A stretch of 64,000 bases of DNA from Sphingopyxis sp. (GCF_016463645.1 NZ_JAEMQX010000003.1:1-64000), one strand, 5' to 3'; counted from the stretch's first letter, positions 26,669 to 35,675 are shown. Translations and numbers: made by a program. The notes: generated from the sequence alone by a model not told the origin.

Positions 26669-28104
26669 CCGGGCACAGCGTCGAGAAGATCGGCGGCACA
26701 TCGATGGCCGCGACCGCGACATTGTTCGACAATGTGCTGATCGCGGGGCGCTCGGGCGCCGATCTCTACAACCGCATCTTCGTCGTCTCGGCCTATGCCG
26801 GAATGACCGACCTGCTGCTCGAGAACAGCAAGAGCGGCGCGCCCGGCGTCTACGGCCGCTTCGTCGCCGACGAGGATGCGGGCGGCTGGCGCGAGGCGAT
26901 GGAGGATGTCCGCCGCGCGATGCAGGAGCGCAACGCCGGAATGTTCGCGCGGCCCGAAAGCCGCGACGAGGCCGACGCCTTCGTCGATACGCGCATCGCC
27001 ACCGTCGCCGCATGCCTCGAAGACCTCGCGCGGCTGCGCGCGCACGGCCGCTTCTGCGTCAAGGAGCAGCTGATGACGGTGCGCGAACTGCTCGCGGGCA
27101 TCGGCGAGGCGCACAGCGCGCACAGCACCGCGCTGCTGCTGCGCGACCGCGACGTGAACGCGCGCTTCGTCGATCTGACGCTGTGGGACCAGAACGACCT
27201 GCGCAGCCTCGACGCGCGGCTCGGCGACAGCTTCGCCGCGATCGACCTTCGGGCGACGCTGCCGATCGTCACCGGCTATGCGGGATGCGAGGGCGGCATG
27301 GTGCGGCGTTATGCGCGCGGCTATACCGAAATGACCTTCTCGCGGCTCGCCGTCGTCACCGGCGCGCGCGAGGCGATCATCCACAAGGAATTCCACCTGT
27401 CGAGCGCCGACCCCCGGCTGGTCGGCGAGGACAGGGCGCGCAAGATCGGCCGCACCAACTACGACGTCGCCGACCAGCTCGCGAACCTCGGCATGGAGGC
27501 GATCCACCCCGGCGCCGGGCGCGGCCTCCGCCAGACCGGCATTCCGCTGCGCGTGCGCAACACCTTCGACCGCGAGGACGGCGGCACGCTGGTCACCGGC
27601 GACTATGTCTCCGACGTGCCGCGGGTCGAGATCGTCACCGGCATCCGCCAGATACAGGCGCTGACCTTCTTCGAACAGGATATGGTCGGGGTGAAGGGTT
27701 ACGACGCCGCGATCCTCGACGCGCTGACGCGCCACCGCCTGTGGATCGTCAGCAAATCGTCGAACGCCAACACGATCACCCATTATCTGTCGGCGAGCGC
27801 CGACGCCGTGAAAGGCGTGATCGCCGACCTGCAGAAGGATTATCCCGAGGCCGCCATCTCGGCGCAGCCGGTGGCGATGGTCGCGGCGATCGGCAGCGAC
27901 ATCTCGCGCCCCGGGCTCGTCCCCGATGCGTTGCGCGCGCTGGAAGCGGCAGGCATCGGCATGATCGCGATGCAGCACCAGATCCGCAACGTCGACGTCC
28001 AGTTCATCGTCGAAAGCCGCGATTTCGAAGCGGCGGTGCGCGCGCTGCACAAATCGCTGGTCGAGGACATGGACGCGAGCGCGGAGGGTCGGCGCGCCGC
28101 ATGA
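26665..28104 (+). CDS. ask: Ectoine-operon aspartate kinase
   Basis: A 479-residue aspartokinase. It starts with the kinase signature EKIGGTSM, continues FVVSAYAGMTDLLLENS, has the substrate region LVGEDRARKIGRTNYDVADQL, and ends with two ACT-type regulatory segments (SKSSNANTITHYLS; VAAIGSDISRPGL). Placement behind ectD and its divergence from the usual lysine-sensitive enzyme mark it as Ask_Ect, which feeds aspartyl phosphate into ectoine synthesis free of the normal feedback control. Confidence 0.94.
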   Translation: MTGHSVEKIGGTSMAATATLFDNVLIAGRSGADLYNRIFVVSAYAGMTDLLLENSKSGAPGVYGRFVADEDAGGWREAMEDVRRAMQERNAGMFARPESRDEADAFVDTRIATVAACLEDLARLRAHGRFCVKEQLMTVRELLAGIGEAHSAHSTALLLRDRDVNARFVDLTLWDQNDLRSLDARLGDSFAAIDLRATLPIVTGYAGCEGGMVRRYARGYTEMTFSRLAVVTGAREAIIHKEFHLSSADPRLVGEDRARKIGRTNYDVADQLANLGMEAIHPGAGRGLRQTGIPLRVRNTFDREDGGTLVTGDYVSDVPRVEIVTGIRQIQALTFFEQDMVGVKGYDAAILDALTRHRLWIVSKSSNANTITHYLSASADAVKGVIADLQKDYPEAAISAQPVAMVAAIGSDISRPGLVPDALRALEAAGIGMIAMQHQIRNVDVQFIVESRDFEAAVRALHKSLVEDMDASAEGRRAA

Positions 28105-28125
28105 CGCGGCGGCCGGGCCCGGCCG

Positions 28126-29403
28126 ATGTTCGCAACGATCCTGCCCGTGCGGAGCCTGCTGGTCGCGATTTTCGTGATGATGGCGGGCAGCGGTTTCCTC
28201 TCGACGCTGATCGGCCTGCGGCTCGAACGCGCCGGCAGCGGGACGATGGTCATCGGCCTCGTCGCGACCGCCTATTTCGCCGGGCTCGTCGTCGGCGCGC
28301 TGCGCGGGGGCGAGGTCGTGCGCCGCGTCGGCCATATCCGCGCCTTCGCCGCCTTCGTCGCGCTGCTGTCGGCGAGCACGCTCACCTATGCGCTGTTCCG
28401 GCATCCCGCGCTGTGGGCGGCGCTGCGCCTCGTCGACGGGCTGTGCGTCGCAGGGGTCTTCATCTGCGTCGAAAGCTGGCTGGGCGACCGTGCCGAAGCG
28501 AACACGCGCGGCACCGTGCTCGCCTGGTATATGGTCGCGCTCTATTCGGGGCAGGCGCTCGGCCAGCTCATCCTGCGGTCGGGAAACAGCGCGCCGCAAA
28601 TTCCGTTCGAGCTCGCCTCGATCCTGATCACGCTCGCGATCATCCCCGTCTGCCTGACCCGCGCCGCGGCGCCATCGCTCGAGGATGCCGCCTCGCTGCC
28701 GCTGCGGCGCCTGTTCGAAGCCTCGCCGCTCGGCGTCGCGGGCGCGGGAATCACCGGGCTGTTGCTCGGCGCCTTCTATGGCCTGGCGGCGATCTACGCG
28801 CGCCGGATCGGCCTCGGCCTCGCCGACACCGCGACCTTCATGATGACCGTGATCCTTGGCGGCGTCGCGCTGCAATGGCCGCTCGGCCGCCTGTCGGACC
28901 GCTACGACCGGCGGCGCGTCATCATCGCCTGCTTCGCCGCGACGCTCGGGGTCAGCCTCGCGCTCGCCATGGCGCCGACCGGCGCCCTGCTGCTCGGCCT
29001 CGGCGCGCTGTTCGGCGGATTGAGCTTCGCGCTCTATCCGCTCTGCGTCGCCTTCGCCAACGACCGCCTGCTGCCGTCGGAGCGCGTCACCGCAAGCGGC
29101 CAGCTCGTTCTTCTCTATTCGGTCGGCGCCGCGCTCGGCCCGCTCGGCGCCGCGGCGGCGATGACGCTGGCGGGCGCGGGCGGGCTTTTCCTCTTCATCG
29201 CGCTCGGTGCGGCCGCGATGCTCGCCTTCGGGCTGTGGCGCCTCGCGACCAGCGATCCGGTGCCCGGCGCGGCGCAGCAGGATTTCCAGATCCTGCCGCG
29301 CACGACCCCGGTCGCCGCGCTGCTCGATCCCGCCGGCCCCGAACCGCCCGCCCCTTCGGCCAAACCCCATCGGCAAACAGGTGACACATGGAAAAGCCCG
29401 TAA
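28126..29403 (+). CDS. MFS transporter of the ectoine operon (YcaD-like)
   Basis: A 425-residue membrane protein of the major facilitator superfamily. The first helix begins right after the start and the VESWL / RGTVLAWYMVALYSGQALGQ segment recalls the YcaD branch. The 22-base distance behind ask and a 16-base overlap with the next MFS gene put it in the ectoine operon. Export or recovery of ectoines or precursors is a reasonable inference but untested. A Pro-rich tail follows the last helix. Confidence 0.85.
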   Translation: MFATILPVRSLLVAIFVMMAGSGFLSTLIGLRLERAGSGTMVIGLVATAYFAGLVVGALRGGEVVRRVGHIRAFAAFVALLSASTLTYALFRHPALWAALRLVDGLCVAGVFICVESWLGDRAEANTRGTVLAWYMVALYSGQALGQLILRSGNSAPQIPFELASILITLAIIPVCLTRAAAPSLEDAASLPLRRLFEASPLGVAGAGITGLLLGAFYGLAAIYARRIGLGLADTATFMMTVILGGVALQWPLGRLSDRYDRRRVIIACFAATLGVSLALAMAPTGALLLGLGALFGGLSFALYPLCVAFANDRLLPSERVTASGQLVLLYSVGAALGPLGAAAAMTLAGAGGLFLFIALGAAAMLAFGLWRLATSDPVPGAAQQDFQILPRTTPVAALLDPAGPEPPAPSAKPHRQTGDTWKSP

Positions 29404-30743
29404 CGATCCACGCCCCGGGGCACCCGCCCCCCTTTCGCGAACCGTCGCCGCTGCACCGCGCGGTCGGCGCCTCGGCGCTCGGCAATGCGGTCGAATGGTT
29501 CGACTATGGCATCTACGCCTATGGCGTGACCTATATCTCCGCCGCGCTTTTCCCCGGCGATACCGAGGAGGCGGTGCTGTTCGCGCTCGCGACCTTCGCC
29601 ATCTCCTTCCTCGTCCGGCCGCTCGGCGGCCTGTTCTGGGGACCGCTCGGCGACCGCATCGGGCGCAAGTCGGTGCTCGCGATGACGATCCTGCTGATGG
29701 CGGGCGCGACCTTCGCGGTCGGGCTCATTCCCTCCTATGACAGCATCGGCTTCTGGGCGCCGACGCTGCTCATCGTCCTCCGCATGTTGCAGGGCTTTTC
29801 GACCGGCGGCGAATATGGCGGCGCGGCGACCTTCATGGCCGAATATGCCCCCGACGACCGCCGCGGCTTCTACGGCAGCTTCCTCGAATTCGGGACGCTC
29901 GCGGGCTTTTCCTTCGGCGCCGCGCTGATGCTCGGCTATTCGCTGCACCTCGGCGATCGGGCGATGCACGAATGGGGCTGGCGCATTCCCTTCCTGATCG
30001 CCGGTCCGATCGGCCTCATCGGCATGTATGTGCGATCGAAGATGGAAGACACGCCGATCTTTCGCGAGGAGATGGCGTCGGCCGAACGGCGCAAGCCGCC
30101 CGGCATCGCGGCGATGCTGCGCGACCACTGGCGCCCGCTTCTCGTCGTCGGCGGGCTCGTCGTCGCGCTCAACGTCGTCAACTATTCGCTGCTCAGCTAT
30201 ATGCCCACCTATCTCCAGCGGCGGATCGGCCTGTCGAACGAAGAAGCGCTGCTCGTGCCCATTATCGGCATGGTCTTCATGATGATCTTCCTGCCCTTCG
30301 CGGGCGCGCTGTCCGACCGCGTCGGCCGCCGCGCGATGTGGCGATGGTCGCTGATCGGGCTGCTGCTCGGCGTCGTCCCGCTCTATATGCTGATCGGGAC
30401 GGGGTTCACCGGCGCGCTGATCGGCTTCATGGCGCTCGGCCTCCTCTATGTGCCGCAACTTGCGACGATCTCGGCGACCTTTCCGGCAATGTTCCCGACC
30501 GCGGTGCGCTTCGCGGGCTTCGCGATCGCCTATAATATTTCGACCTCGATCTTCGGCGGCACCGCGCCGATGATCGGCAGCGGTCTCATCACCCTGACCG
30601 GCGATCCGCTCATGCCCGCCTATTATATGATGCTGGCATGTCTGACCGGCCTGGCGGCGTTGCGTTTCATGCCCGAAACGGCCGGGCGGTCGCTGCGCGA
30701 AGATCCTTTCGCACGGGACGCGCCGCCAGCCTCGGAAAGCTGA
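29388..30743 (+). CDS. MFS transporter, metabolite:H+ symporter (ProP-like)
   Basis: A 451-residue carrier of the MHS family. The N-terminal AVGASALGNAVEWFDYGIYA and the loop 2-3 motif GGLFWGPLGDRIGRKSVLA, plus FSTGGEYGGAATFMAEYAP, are diagnostic for ProP/ShiA/KgtP-type symporters. In an ectoine operon the likely cargo is proline, betaine or an ectoine. Equally, it converges on the operon for proline-like substrates at 30787-35542. ATG at 29388 lies inside the end of the upstream MFS gene. Confidence 0.9.
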   Translation: MEKPVTIHAPGHPPPFREPSPLHRAVGASALGNAVEWFDYGIYAYGVTYISAALFPGDTEEAVLFALATFAISFLVRPLGGLFWGPLGDRIGRKSVLAMTILLMAGATFAVGLIPSYDSIGFWAPTLLIVLRMLQGFSTGGEYGGAATFMAEYAPDDRRGFYGSFLEFGTLAGFSFGAALMLGYSLHLGDRAMHEWGWRIPFLIAGPIGLIGMYVRSKMEDTPIFREEMASAERRKPPGIAAMLRDHWRPLLVVGGLVVALNVVNYSLLSYMPTYLQRRIGLSNEEALLVPIIGMVFMMIFLPFAGALSDRVGRRAMWRWSLIGLLLGVVPLYMLIGTGFTGALIGFMALGLLYVPQLATISATFPAMFPTAVRFAGFAIAYNISTSIFGGTAPMIGSGLITLTGDPLMPAYYMMLACLTGLAALRFMPETAGRSLREDPFARDAPPASES

Positions 30744-30786
30744 CGGCCCTCGTCGAAGAATATGGATCGCAAACGGCGGGGGCGAT

Positions 30787-31242
30787 CTAGACCGTCGGTC
30801 CTGAAAACCGGACCGGTTCGCGACCCGGAATCGTCAGCACGGACCGACCGGTCTCGCACCAGAGATGTCCGGTCGCCCCGCACGACAGCCTCGCGAAATC
30901 GTCCTCGGATATGATCAGGATCGGGATGGCGACGCCGTAAAGATCATCGGCAACCAGGGCGCCGATCGTGAGGATCGGGTCGGCGCGCGTGGTGATCACG
31001 CCGGCGGGCGCGCGCTTCGTGCGGGCGAGTTCGACCAGCGCGCTCGACGAGGAGGACGACCCCCGGCTTCCGGGCATCGCCAGCAGCCGATCGGCGAGTA
31101 TCGCGCCTCGCTGCGGGTGCGAGGCGTCGACGATGCGGCCGGTCTGCAGGTCGACCCCGCCCCACAGGCTCAGCGGATCGGTGAGCTTCAGCAGGGCCCC
31201 GCTCGCCATCCCCTCGATGAGGGCGTTTCCGCGGATCATCAT
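30787..31242 (-). CDS. Aconitase X swivel-domain (small) subunit, DUF126
   Basis: A 151-residue protein equal to the swivel domain of aconitase X: IRGNALIEGMASGALLKL, SLWGGVDLQTGRIVDASHPQRG, then a Ser-rich turn GSRGSSSSSSALVEL that shapes the active-site loop (catalytic Ser in this family) and PAGVITTRADPILTIGA. In AcnX of type II the two domains form cis-3-hydroxy-L-proline dehydratase. The gene overlaps the large-subunit stop (ATGATGA), so both are made together. Last gene of the six-gene operon. Confidence 0.9.
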   Translation of the reverse strand: MMIRGNALIEGMASGALLKLTDPLSLWGGVDLQTGRIVDASHPQRGAILADRLLAMPGSRGSSSSSSALVELARTKRAPAGVITTRADPILTIGALVADDLYGVAIPILIISEDDFARLSCGATGHLWCETGRSVLTIPGREPVRFSGPTV

Positions 31243-32468
31243 GGCGCCACCACCCTTCCCGTCTCGGCCGACCGGATGCAGCGCTCCAGCGTCATCAACG
31301 CGACCCGCCGCCCCAGATTGCCGGGGCCGTAATGCGCGTATTTGCCCGATGTCGTCAGGATCAGCCCCGACGTCTCGCGGACGACCGGCGCCAGATAGGT
31401 GCAGGTATCGACGACGATGTTGACGCCAAAGGCGCGCAAGGGACCGAAGGCGTCGTCGTCCGCAATCCCGGCGGCGATCTCGCGCGAGGTCGATACATAG
31501 ACTTCGGTCGCCGCCGCGCGGCGGCGTCCGTCCACGGCCTTGTTGAGCAAGTCGAATTCATGCATCGAATAATGCGGCGTGCCAAGGCAGACCGCCGCGA
31601 CGGCCTCGCCCTCCACCGCGCGGCACAGCGATGCGATCGCCCCCGCCACCTCGGCCGGCGACACCGTTTCGACCGGCAGCCCGACCGTCGGCATGTCGGC
31701 CGCCTCGGGCGTCACCCCCTCGGCGTGGAACAGCGCGAGCGCGCCCGACGACGCGCCCGTGGCGCCGAGCGCCTTCAGTTCGTCCTCGTTCGCATCGGGC
31801 GGCAATCCGCGCAGATAGGGAATGATGCCCGGCGCGCGGCGCCCGACGACATAGCCGATCGCGGCGAAATAGAGGTCGCGCGGCAGCCGTGCGGCATCGA
31901 TCGACGGAAGCTCGAAAACGACCGCCGGCCGGCGCGCCTCGTCGCGGTGCAGACCCGCGAGCGGCACGCGCCCCGTCAGCGCGGCGCAAAGGTCGGTGAA
32001 ATCGCCATAACGGTCGGTGCGCGCGCCGAGTACCGAGTTGATGAAGACGATGGCATTGGATTCGGCCCAGGCGACATGCTCGCCGCGCCGCGGGCGCGCC
32101 ATCCGCTGATAGGGCGCGCAGGTCAGCGTCGGCAGGCATCCGAGCAGCTCGTGCAGCCGGGTCAGTTCCTTCTGCTGCGCGATGATGTCCGGCGGGCCGC
32201 AATGCCAGCCGGGATGCGTGACGTCGACCGCCGCGACATTCAGCGTGGTCGGCACGCGCACCTTTCCGCCCAGATCGACGAAGCGTTCCACGAAATCGAT
32301 GCTCGACGGGCCGTGATAGAGGCATCCGTCGATATGCGCGGATTCGATCGGAATGAATCGCTCCGCGCCGCAGGCCTCGCCGTACCGGACGAGCAACGCC
32401 ATCGCGCGCCCGGCGGCGGCGCCATGCTCTCCGGCCAGCAGCGCGCGATCGATCGGTTCGAGCTTCAC
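31239..32468 (-). CDS. Aconitase X catalytic (large) subunit, DUF521
   Basis: A 409-residue aconitase X large subunit starting at GTG 32468, which overlaps the stop of the imine-reductase gene. Conserved cysteines for the Fe-S cluster are seen in LTCAPYQRM, VCLGTPHYS and VVDTCTYLAP, and GCLYHGPSSIDF marks the substrate pocket. Bacterial AcnX of known function dehydrates cis-3-hydroxy-L-proline to delta1-pyrroline-2-carboxylate. The neighbouring reductase fits that chemistry, but another hydroxy acid is possible. Confidence 0.9.
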   Translation of the reverse strand: MKLEPIDRALLAGEHGAAAGRAMALLVRYGEACGAERFIPIESAHIDGCLYHGPSSIDFVERFVDLGGKVRVPTTLNVAAVDVTHPGWHCGPPDIIAQQKELTRLHELLGCLPTLTCAPYQRMARPRRGEHVAWAESNAIVFINSVLGARTDRYGDFTDLCAALTGRVPLAGLHRDEARRPAVVFELPSIDAARLPRDLYFAAIGYVVGRRAPGIIPYLRGLPPDANEDELKALGATGASSGALALFHAEGVTPEAADMPTVGLPVETVSPAEVAGAIASLCRAVEGEAVAAVCLGTPHYSMHEFDLLNKAVDGRRRAAATEVYVSTSREIAAGIADDDAFGPLRAFGVNIVVDTCTYLAPVVRETSGLILTTSGKYAHYGPGNLGRRVALMTLERCIRSAETGRVVAP

Positions 32469-33406
32469 GACGCGCCGTATCCCGCGACGAGTTCCGCGGC
32501 CGCCAGATCCTCGATCGCGGTGCCCACCGACTTGAACAGCGTGATCGCCTCGCCGTCATCGCCGCGTCCCGGATGCGCGCCCGAACACAGCGCGGCGAGG
32601 TCGGCCTCGATCGCCTCCGCGCCGATCGCGCCGGCGTCGATCGCCCGAAGCAGATCGCCGGCCTCGTCCAGCACGCCCTCGCGGGTGTCGACGAAAACGC
32701 GCGCGCGGGCAAAGGTTTCGGCATCGGCCTCGCACATGTCGGGCCGGAACGCGCCGATCAGGTCGATGTGCATGCCGGGACGCAGCGCCGCCCCTGCGAT
32801 CAGCGGTTCGGTCGCGAGCGTCGCGGCCGAGACGATATCGGCCGCCGCCAATCCCGCGTCGACCGTCGCGACTGCTTCCGCCGGATATCCCTGCGCGCGC
32901 GCCGCGCGCGCCGCCGCCTCGGCCTTGCCCGCATCGCGGCCCCAGACCAGAACCCGTTTCAACTCGAAAGCGGCGGCATAGGCCTCGATGATCGGCGCGT
33001 TGAGAGCGCCGGTGCCGATGACGAGCAAGGTGGCCGACGCTGGCCGCGCAAGCCGCGACGCGGCAAGAACCGACGCGGCGGCGGTCCGGCGGCGGGTGAG
33101 CGCGGCGCCGTCGATCAGCGCGATCGGCGGCCCCGATGCGCGATCGTCCAGGACGTAGGTCGATCGGATCGAGGGACGCGAACACGGATCGACCGTGACG
33201 ATTTTCGTGCCGATCCGCCCGTTTCCCTTCCACGCAGGCATGACAAGCAACGAGGCGCCGCCCATATCCGCGGCGAGCCGCGGTGGTGCGCGATATTCGT
33301 CCCGGGCGAAAGCGTGCTGCAACGCCGCGATCAGCGCGGGCATCGGCGTTGCCCGCGCGACCGCTGCCGCATCGTACCAAGGGATCGTGGCGGCCGCCCC
33401 GGTCAT
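32465..33406 (-). CDS. Ornithine cyclodeaminase/mu-crystallin family reductase
   Basis: A 313-residue protein with N-terminal ALIAALQHAFARDEYRAPPR, a Rossmann fold starting LLVIGTGALNAPIIEAY, and GMHIDLIGAFRPDMCEAD, the usual OCD/mu-crystallin layout. Members beside aconitase X are delta1-pyrroline-2-carboxylate reductases that yield L-proline, so this is the first choice. It overlaps both neighbours by four bases. Ornithine cyclodeaminase or ketimine reductase activity cannot be excluded by sequence reading. Confidence 0.88.
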   Translation of the reverse strand: MTGAAATIPWYDAAAVARATPMPALIAALQHAFARDEYRAPPRLAADMGGASLLVMPAWKGNGRIGTKIVTVDPCSRPSIRSTYVLDDRASGPPIALIDGAALTRRRTAAASVLAASRLARPASATLLVIGTGALNAPIIEAYAAAFELKRVLVWGRDAGKAEAAARAARAQGYPAEAVATVDAGLAAADIVSAATLATEPLIAGAALRPGMHIDLIGAFRPDMCEADAETFARARVFVDTREGVLDEAGDLLRAIDAGAIGAEAIEADLAALCSGAHPGRGDDGEAITLFKSVGTAIEDLAAAELVAGYGAS

Positions 33407-34308
33407 GCGCCCGGGGTTCTGAGCTTCAGCATCTCGCGCGTCTCGGCGGGCGTCGCGACCTCATAGCCGCCGACCGCGTTGACGATCGTATAGGCGCGCT
33501 CGACGAGTTGGCCGTTGGTCGCCCAGACGCCGCGCGACATATAGAGATTGTCCTCCAGCCCGACGCGGATGTTGCCCCCGAGCAGCAAGGTGTGCGCGAG
33601 CATCGGCATCTGTTCGCGCCCGATTCCGAACGCGCCCCATATCGTTCCGGGCGCCATCAGGCTCTTCTGGTACAGGATCGTCTCGACGCCGTGCGGCGCC
33701 GCCCATTGCACGCCCAGCACCATCTGCATCATCGGCGGGCCGTCGATCAGCCCCTCTTCGACCAGCCTGTTGCCGAACAATATGTCGCCGGGGCCGAACA
33801 CCTCGAGTTCGGGCTTCACCCCCGCCGCCCGGAACCGTTTCGCCATCGCGCGCAGCGTGTGCGGCGGGCTGAAATAGATATATTCGGTCGGACCCTCGAC
33901 CTGGTTGTTGGTGACGATGTCGAGCGTCGCGATCTCGGGCAGCAATTCCTCGACATGCGCGACGCGCTCGTCGACGCCGACGACATCGCTGCCGGGCAGC
34001 ATATGCCCTTCCTTCTCGGGATCGGGCAGGAAATAGGCGCCCATGCCGCACGTCAGGTTGAGCACGATGTCGGTGCCGGTCTGGCGGACGCGATCGACGA
34101 CTTCGCGGAAATGCGCGCGGTCGCGGTTGCCCTCGCCCGTCTCGGGATCGCGGACGTGGATATGGACGATGCTCGCGCCCGCCGACGCGGCTTCGATACA
34201 GGCGTCGGCGATCTGCTTCGGCGTCACCGGCATCGACGGATGCTTCCTGTTATACGGCGCGCCGCCGGTGACCGCGCAGGTCAGGATCGTCTTCTTGTTC
34301 ATCGTCAT
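33403..34308 (-). CDS. Beta-keto acid cleavage enzyme (BKACE, DUF849)
   Basis: A 301-residue TIM-barrel enzyme. The zinc ligands HIHVRD are at about residues 47-52 and GLEDNLYM holds the fourth ligand, both diagnostic of BKACE (Kce). These enzymes condense a beta-keto acid with acetyl-CoA and release acetoacetate plus a new acyl-CoA. Known substrates include 3-keto-5-aminohexanoate and dehydrocarnitine. The upstream SDR could supply the beta-keto acid and the thioesterase could open the acyl-CoA product, as in carnitine breakdown. ATG 34308 overlaps the SDR stop. Confidence 0.93.
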   Translation of the reverse strand: MTMNKKTILTCAVTGGAPYNRKHPSMPVTPKQIADACIEAASAGASIVHIHVRDPETGEGNRDRAHFREVVDRVRQTGTDIVLNLTCGMGAYFLPDPEKEGHMLPGSDVVGVDERVAHVEELLPEIATLDIVTNNQVEGPTEYIYFSPPHTLRAMAKRFRAAGVKPELEVFGPGDILFGNRLVEEGLIDGPPMMQMVLGVQWAAPHGVETILYQKSLMAPGTIWGAFGIGREQMPMLAHTLLLGGNIRVGLEDNLYMSRGVWATNGQLVERAYTIVNAVGGYEVATPAETREMLKLRTPGA

Positions 34309-35063
34309 TCTTCCCATTCCATGTTGCCGCTCACGGCGATGATCTCTCCGGTGATCTTCTTGCCGGCGTCCGAGGTGAGGAATTCGACCATGTCGGCGAA
34401 CTCGCTGAGCTCGACCTTGCAGCGCAGCGACACATATTTGAGATAGTCGTTCTCGATGTCCTCGAAGCTCCGCCCCGTCGCGTCGACGTTGCGCTGGACG
34501 ATGAAGCGGAAACGGTCGTTGTTGATGATCCCGGGCAGGATCGCGTTGACGCGGATGCCCGACGGGCCAAGCTCGCGCGCGCTGTTCCTCGTCAGCCCCT
34601 CGACCCCCGCCTTCGACGCGATATAGGGCGCGCGGAACGGGATGCCGGTGCGCGTCGAGCAGGTCGAGAAATTGACGATCGAGCCGCCGCCGTTCGCCTT
34701 CAGCATCGGGACGGCGCGCTTCATCGTATAGAACATGCCCGACAGGTTGACCGCGATCGTCTTGTCCCACTCGTCCTCGTCGATATCCTCGATCGCGGCG
34801 CGCGGGCCCGCCATGCCGACGACATTGACCAGGACCGTCAGGTCGCCGACCTGCGCGCGCACATCGGCGAACAGGGCATCCACCTCGCTGCGAACGCCGA
34901 CATCGGTGACGCTGCCGCTCATTCCCGGATTCGCCGCCAGCGTCGCGGCGACCGCATCGCCGCGCACATCGCAGATATGCACCTTCGCGCCCTTTTGCAG
35001 GAAACGCTCGGCGATCGCGCGTCCGACGCTGTCGCCCGCCCCGGTAACCAGCACTCGTTCCAT
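34305..35063 (-). CDS. Short-chain dehydrogenase, probable beta-hydroxy acid dehydrogenase
   Basis: A 252-residue SDR with VTGAGDSVGRAIAE, the catalytic Ser region in NFSTCSTRTG and YIASK. NNAG is replaced by NVVG. In this operon it most likely oxidises a beta-hydroxy acid to the beta-keto acid used by the BKACE encoded directly after it (4-base overlap). This would be the SDR counterpart of L-carnitine dehydrogenase in the carnitine pathway; the assignment is contextual. Confidence 0.9.
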   Translation of the reverse strand: MERVLVTGAGDSVGRAIAERFLQKGAKVHICDVRGDAVAATLAANPGMSGSVTDVGVRSEVDALFADVRAQVGDLTVLVNVVGMAGPRAAIEDIDEDEWDKTIAVNLSGMFYTMKRAVPMLKANGGGSIVNFSTCSTRTGIPFRAPYIASKAGVEGLTRNSARELGPSGIRVNAILPGIINNDRFRFIVQRNVDATGRSFEDIENDYLKYVSLRCKVELSEFADMVEFLTSDAGKKITGEIIAVSGNMEWEE

Positions 35064-35080
35064 CAAAGCCTCCCTTCGGT

Positions 35081-35542
35081 TCAGTTCGTTTCGGCCGGCA
35101 GCATCAGCCGCCCGGCGATGGCGCGCTCGCGGTCGGACAGGGGCGTCGCCTTGCGCGCGCCCAGATCGAAGCGAACGGTGACGCCCTCCAATATCGTGCA
35201 GGGTTTGGCGTCGGGACGCCGCGACAGGATCGTCCGGTGCCGGATCGACGTGCGCCCGACCGACAATATGCCGCTGGCGAGGATCAGCAGGTCGCCCGCG
35301 ATCAGTTCGTGAAGATAGCGGATCTCGTGCGAGACATCGGCCCAGCCCGCGTTGCGGCCGTCGATCTCGCCCGCCGTCGGGCCGAAGAAGCCGAGCAGAT
35401 GATAGACCGCATTGTCGAGGAGCGGCATCTGATGCTGCACCGACATGTGACCCATCGCGTCGCAATGCCAGGGAAAGACGACTCCGCGAAAGGTTTCGAC
35501 CGGCGCGCTTGTCACTGATTCCGGGGTGATTTCGGGGTCCAT
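35081..35542 (-). CDS. Hotdog-fold acyl-CoA thioesterase
   Basis: A 153-residue 4HBT-type thioesterase. The motif VFPWHCDAMGHMSVQHQM corresponds to the active-site D-x-x-G-H-M/V-N block of the family, followed by the long central helix and a beta-sheet. The ATG at 35542 has GGAAAGG six bases before it. In carnitine breakdown a related thioesterase cleaves betainyl-CoA; here it would hydrolyse the acyl-CoA released by BKACE. First gene of the leftward operon thioesterase-SDR-BKACE-imine reductase-aconitase X. Confidence 0.9.
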   Translation of the reverse strand: MDPEITPESVTSAPVETFRGVVFPWHCDAMGHMSVQHQMPLLDNAVYHLLGFFGPTAGEIDGRNAGWADVSHEIRYLHELIAGDLLILASGILSVGRTSIRHRTILSRRPDAKPCTILEGVTVRFDLGARKATPLSDRERAIAGRLMLPAETN

Positions 35543-35587
35543 GATGCGCCTTTCCGTTGCCGACGGCACCGGACTAATCGCCCATGC

Positions 35588-35620
35588 TTGACTTGTCTAC
35601 ACAGATTATACACAATGTGT
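35588..35620. promoter_or_regulatory. Promoter with GntR-type operator before the TonB receptor
   Basis: TTGACT (35588-35593), 17 bases, then CACAAT (35611-35616) form a plausible rightward promoter for the receptor at 35676. The spacer holds TTGTCTACAC (35593-35602), matching TTGTATACAC at 43249-43258 in nine of ten bases, and the -10 sits in the palindrome ACACAATGTGT (35610-35620). Such sites suit a GntR/FCD repressor; the gene for one is at 41156. Confidence 0.6.
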
Positions 35621-35675
35621 TCATTGGGTATTCGCACTCTCGTCACAATCCATAAAACGTGCAAAAGGGGACAAT

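Noticed and set aside
26533-29384. Open frames of over 900 codons on both strands across the aspartokinase/MFS region.
   Set aside because: They overlap well-identified genes in other frames and translate into Arg/Ala/Gly-rich, domain-free sequence.
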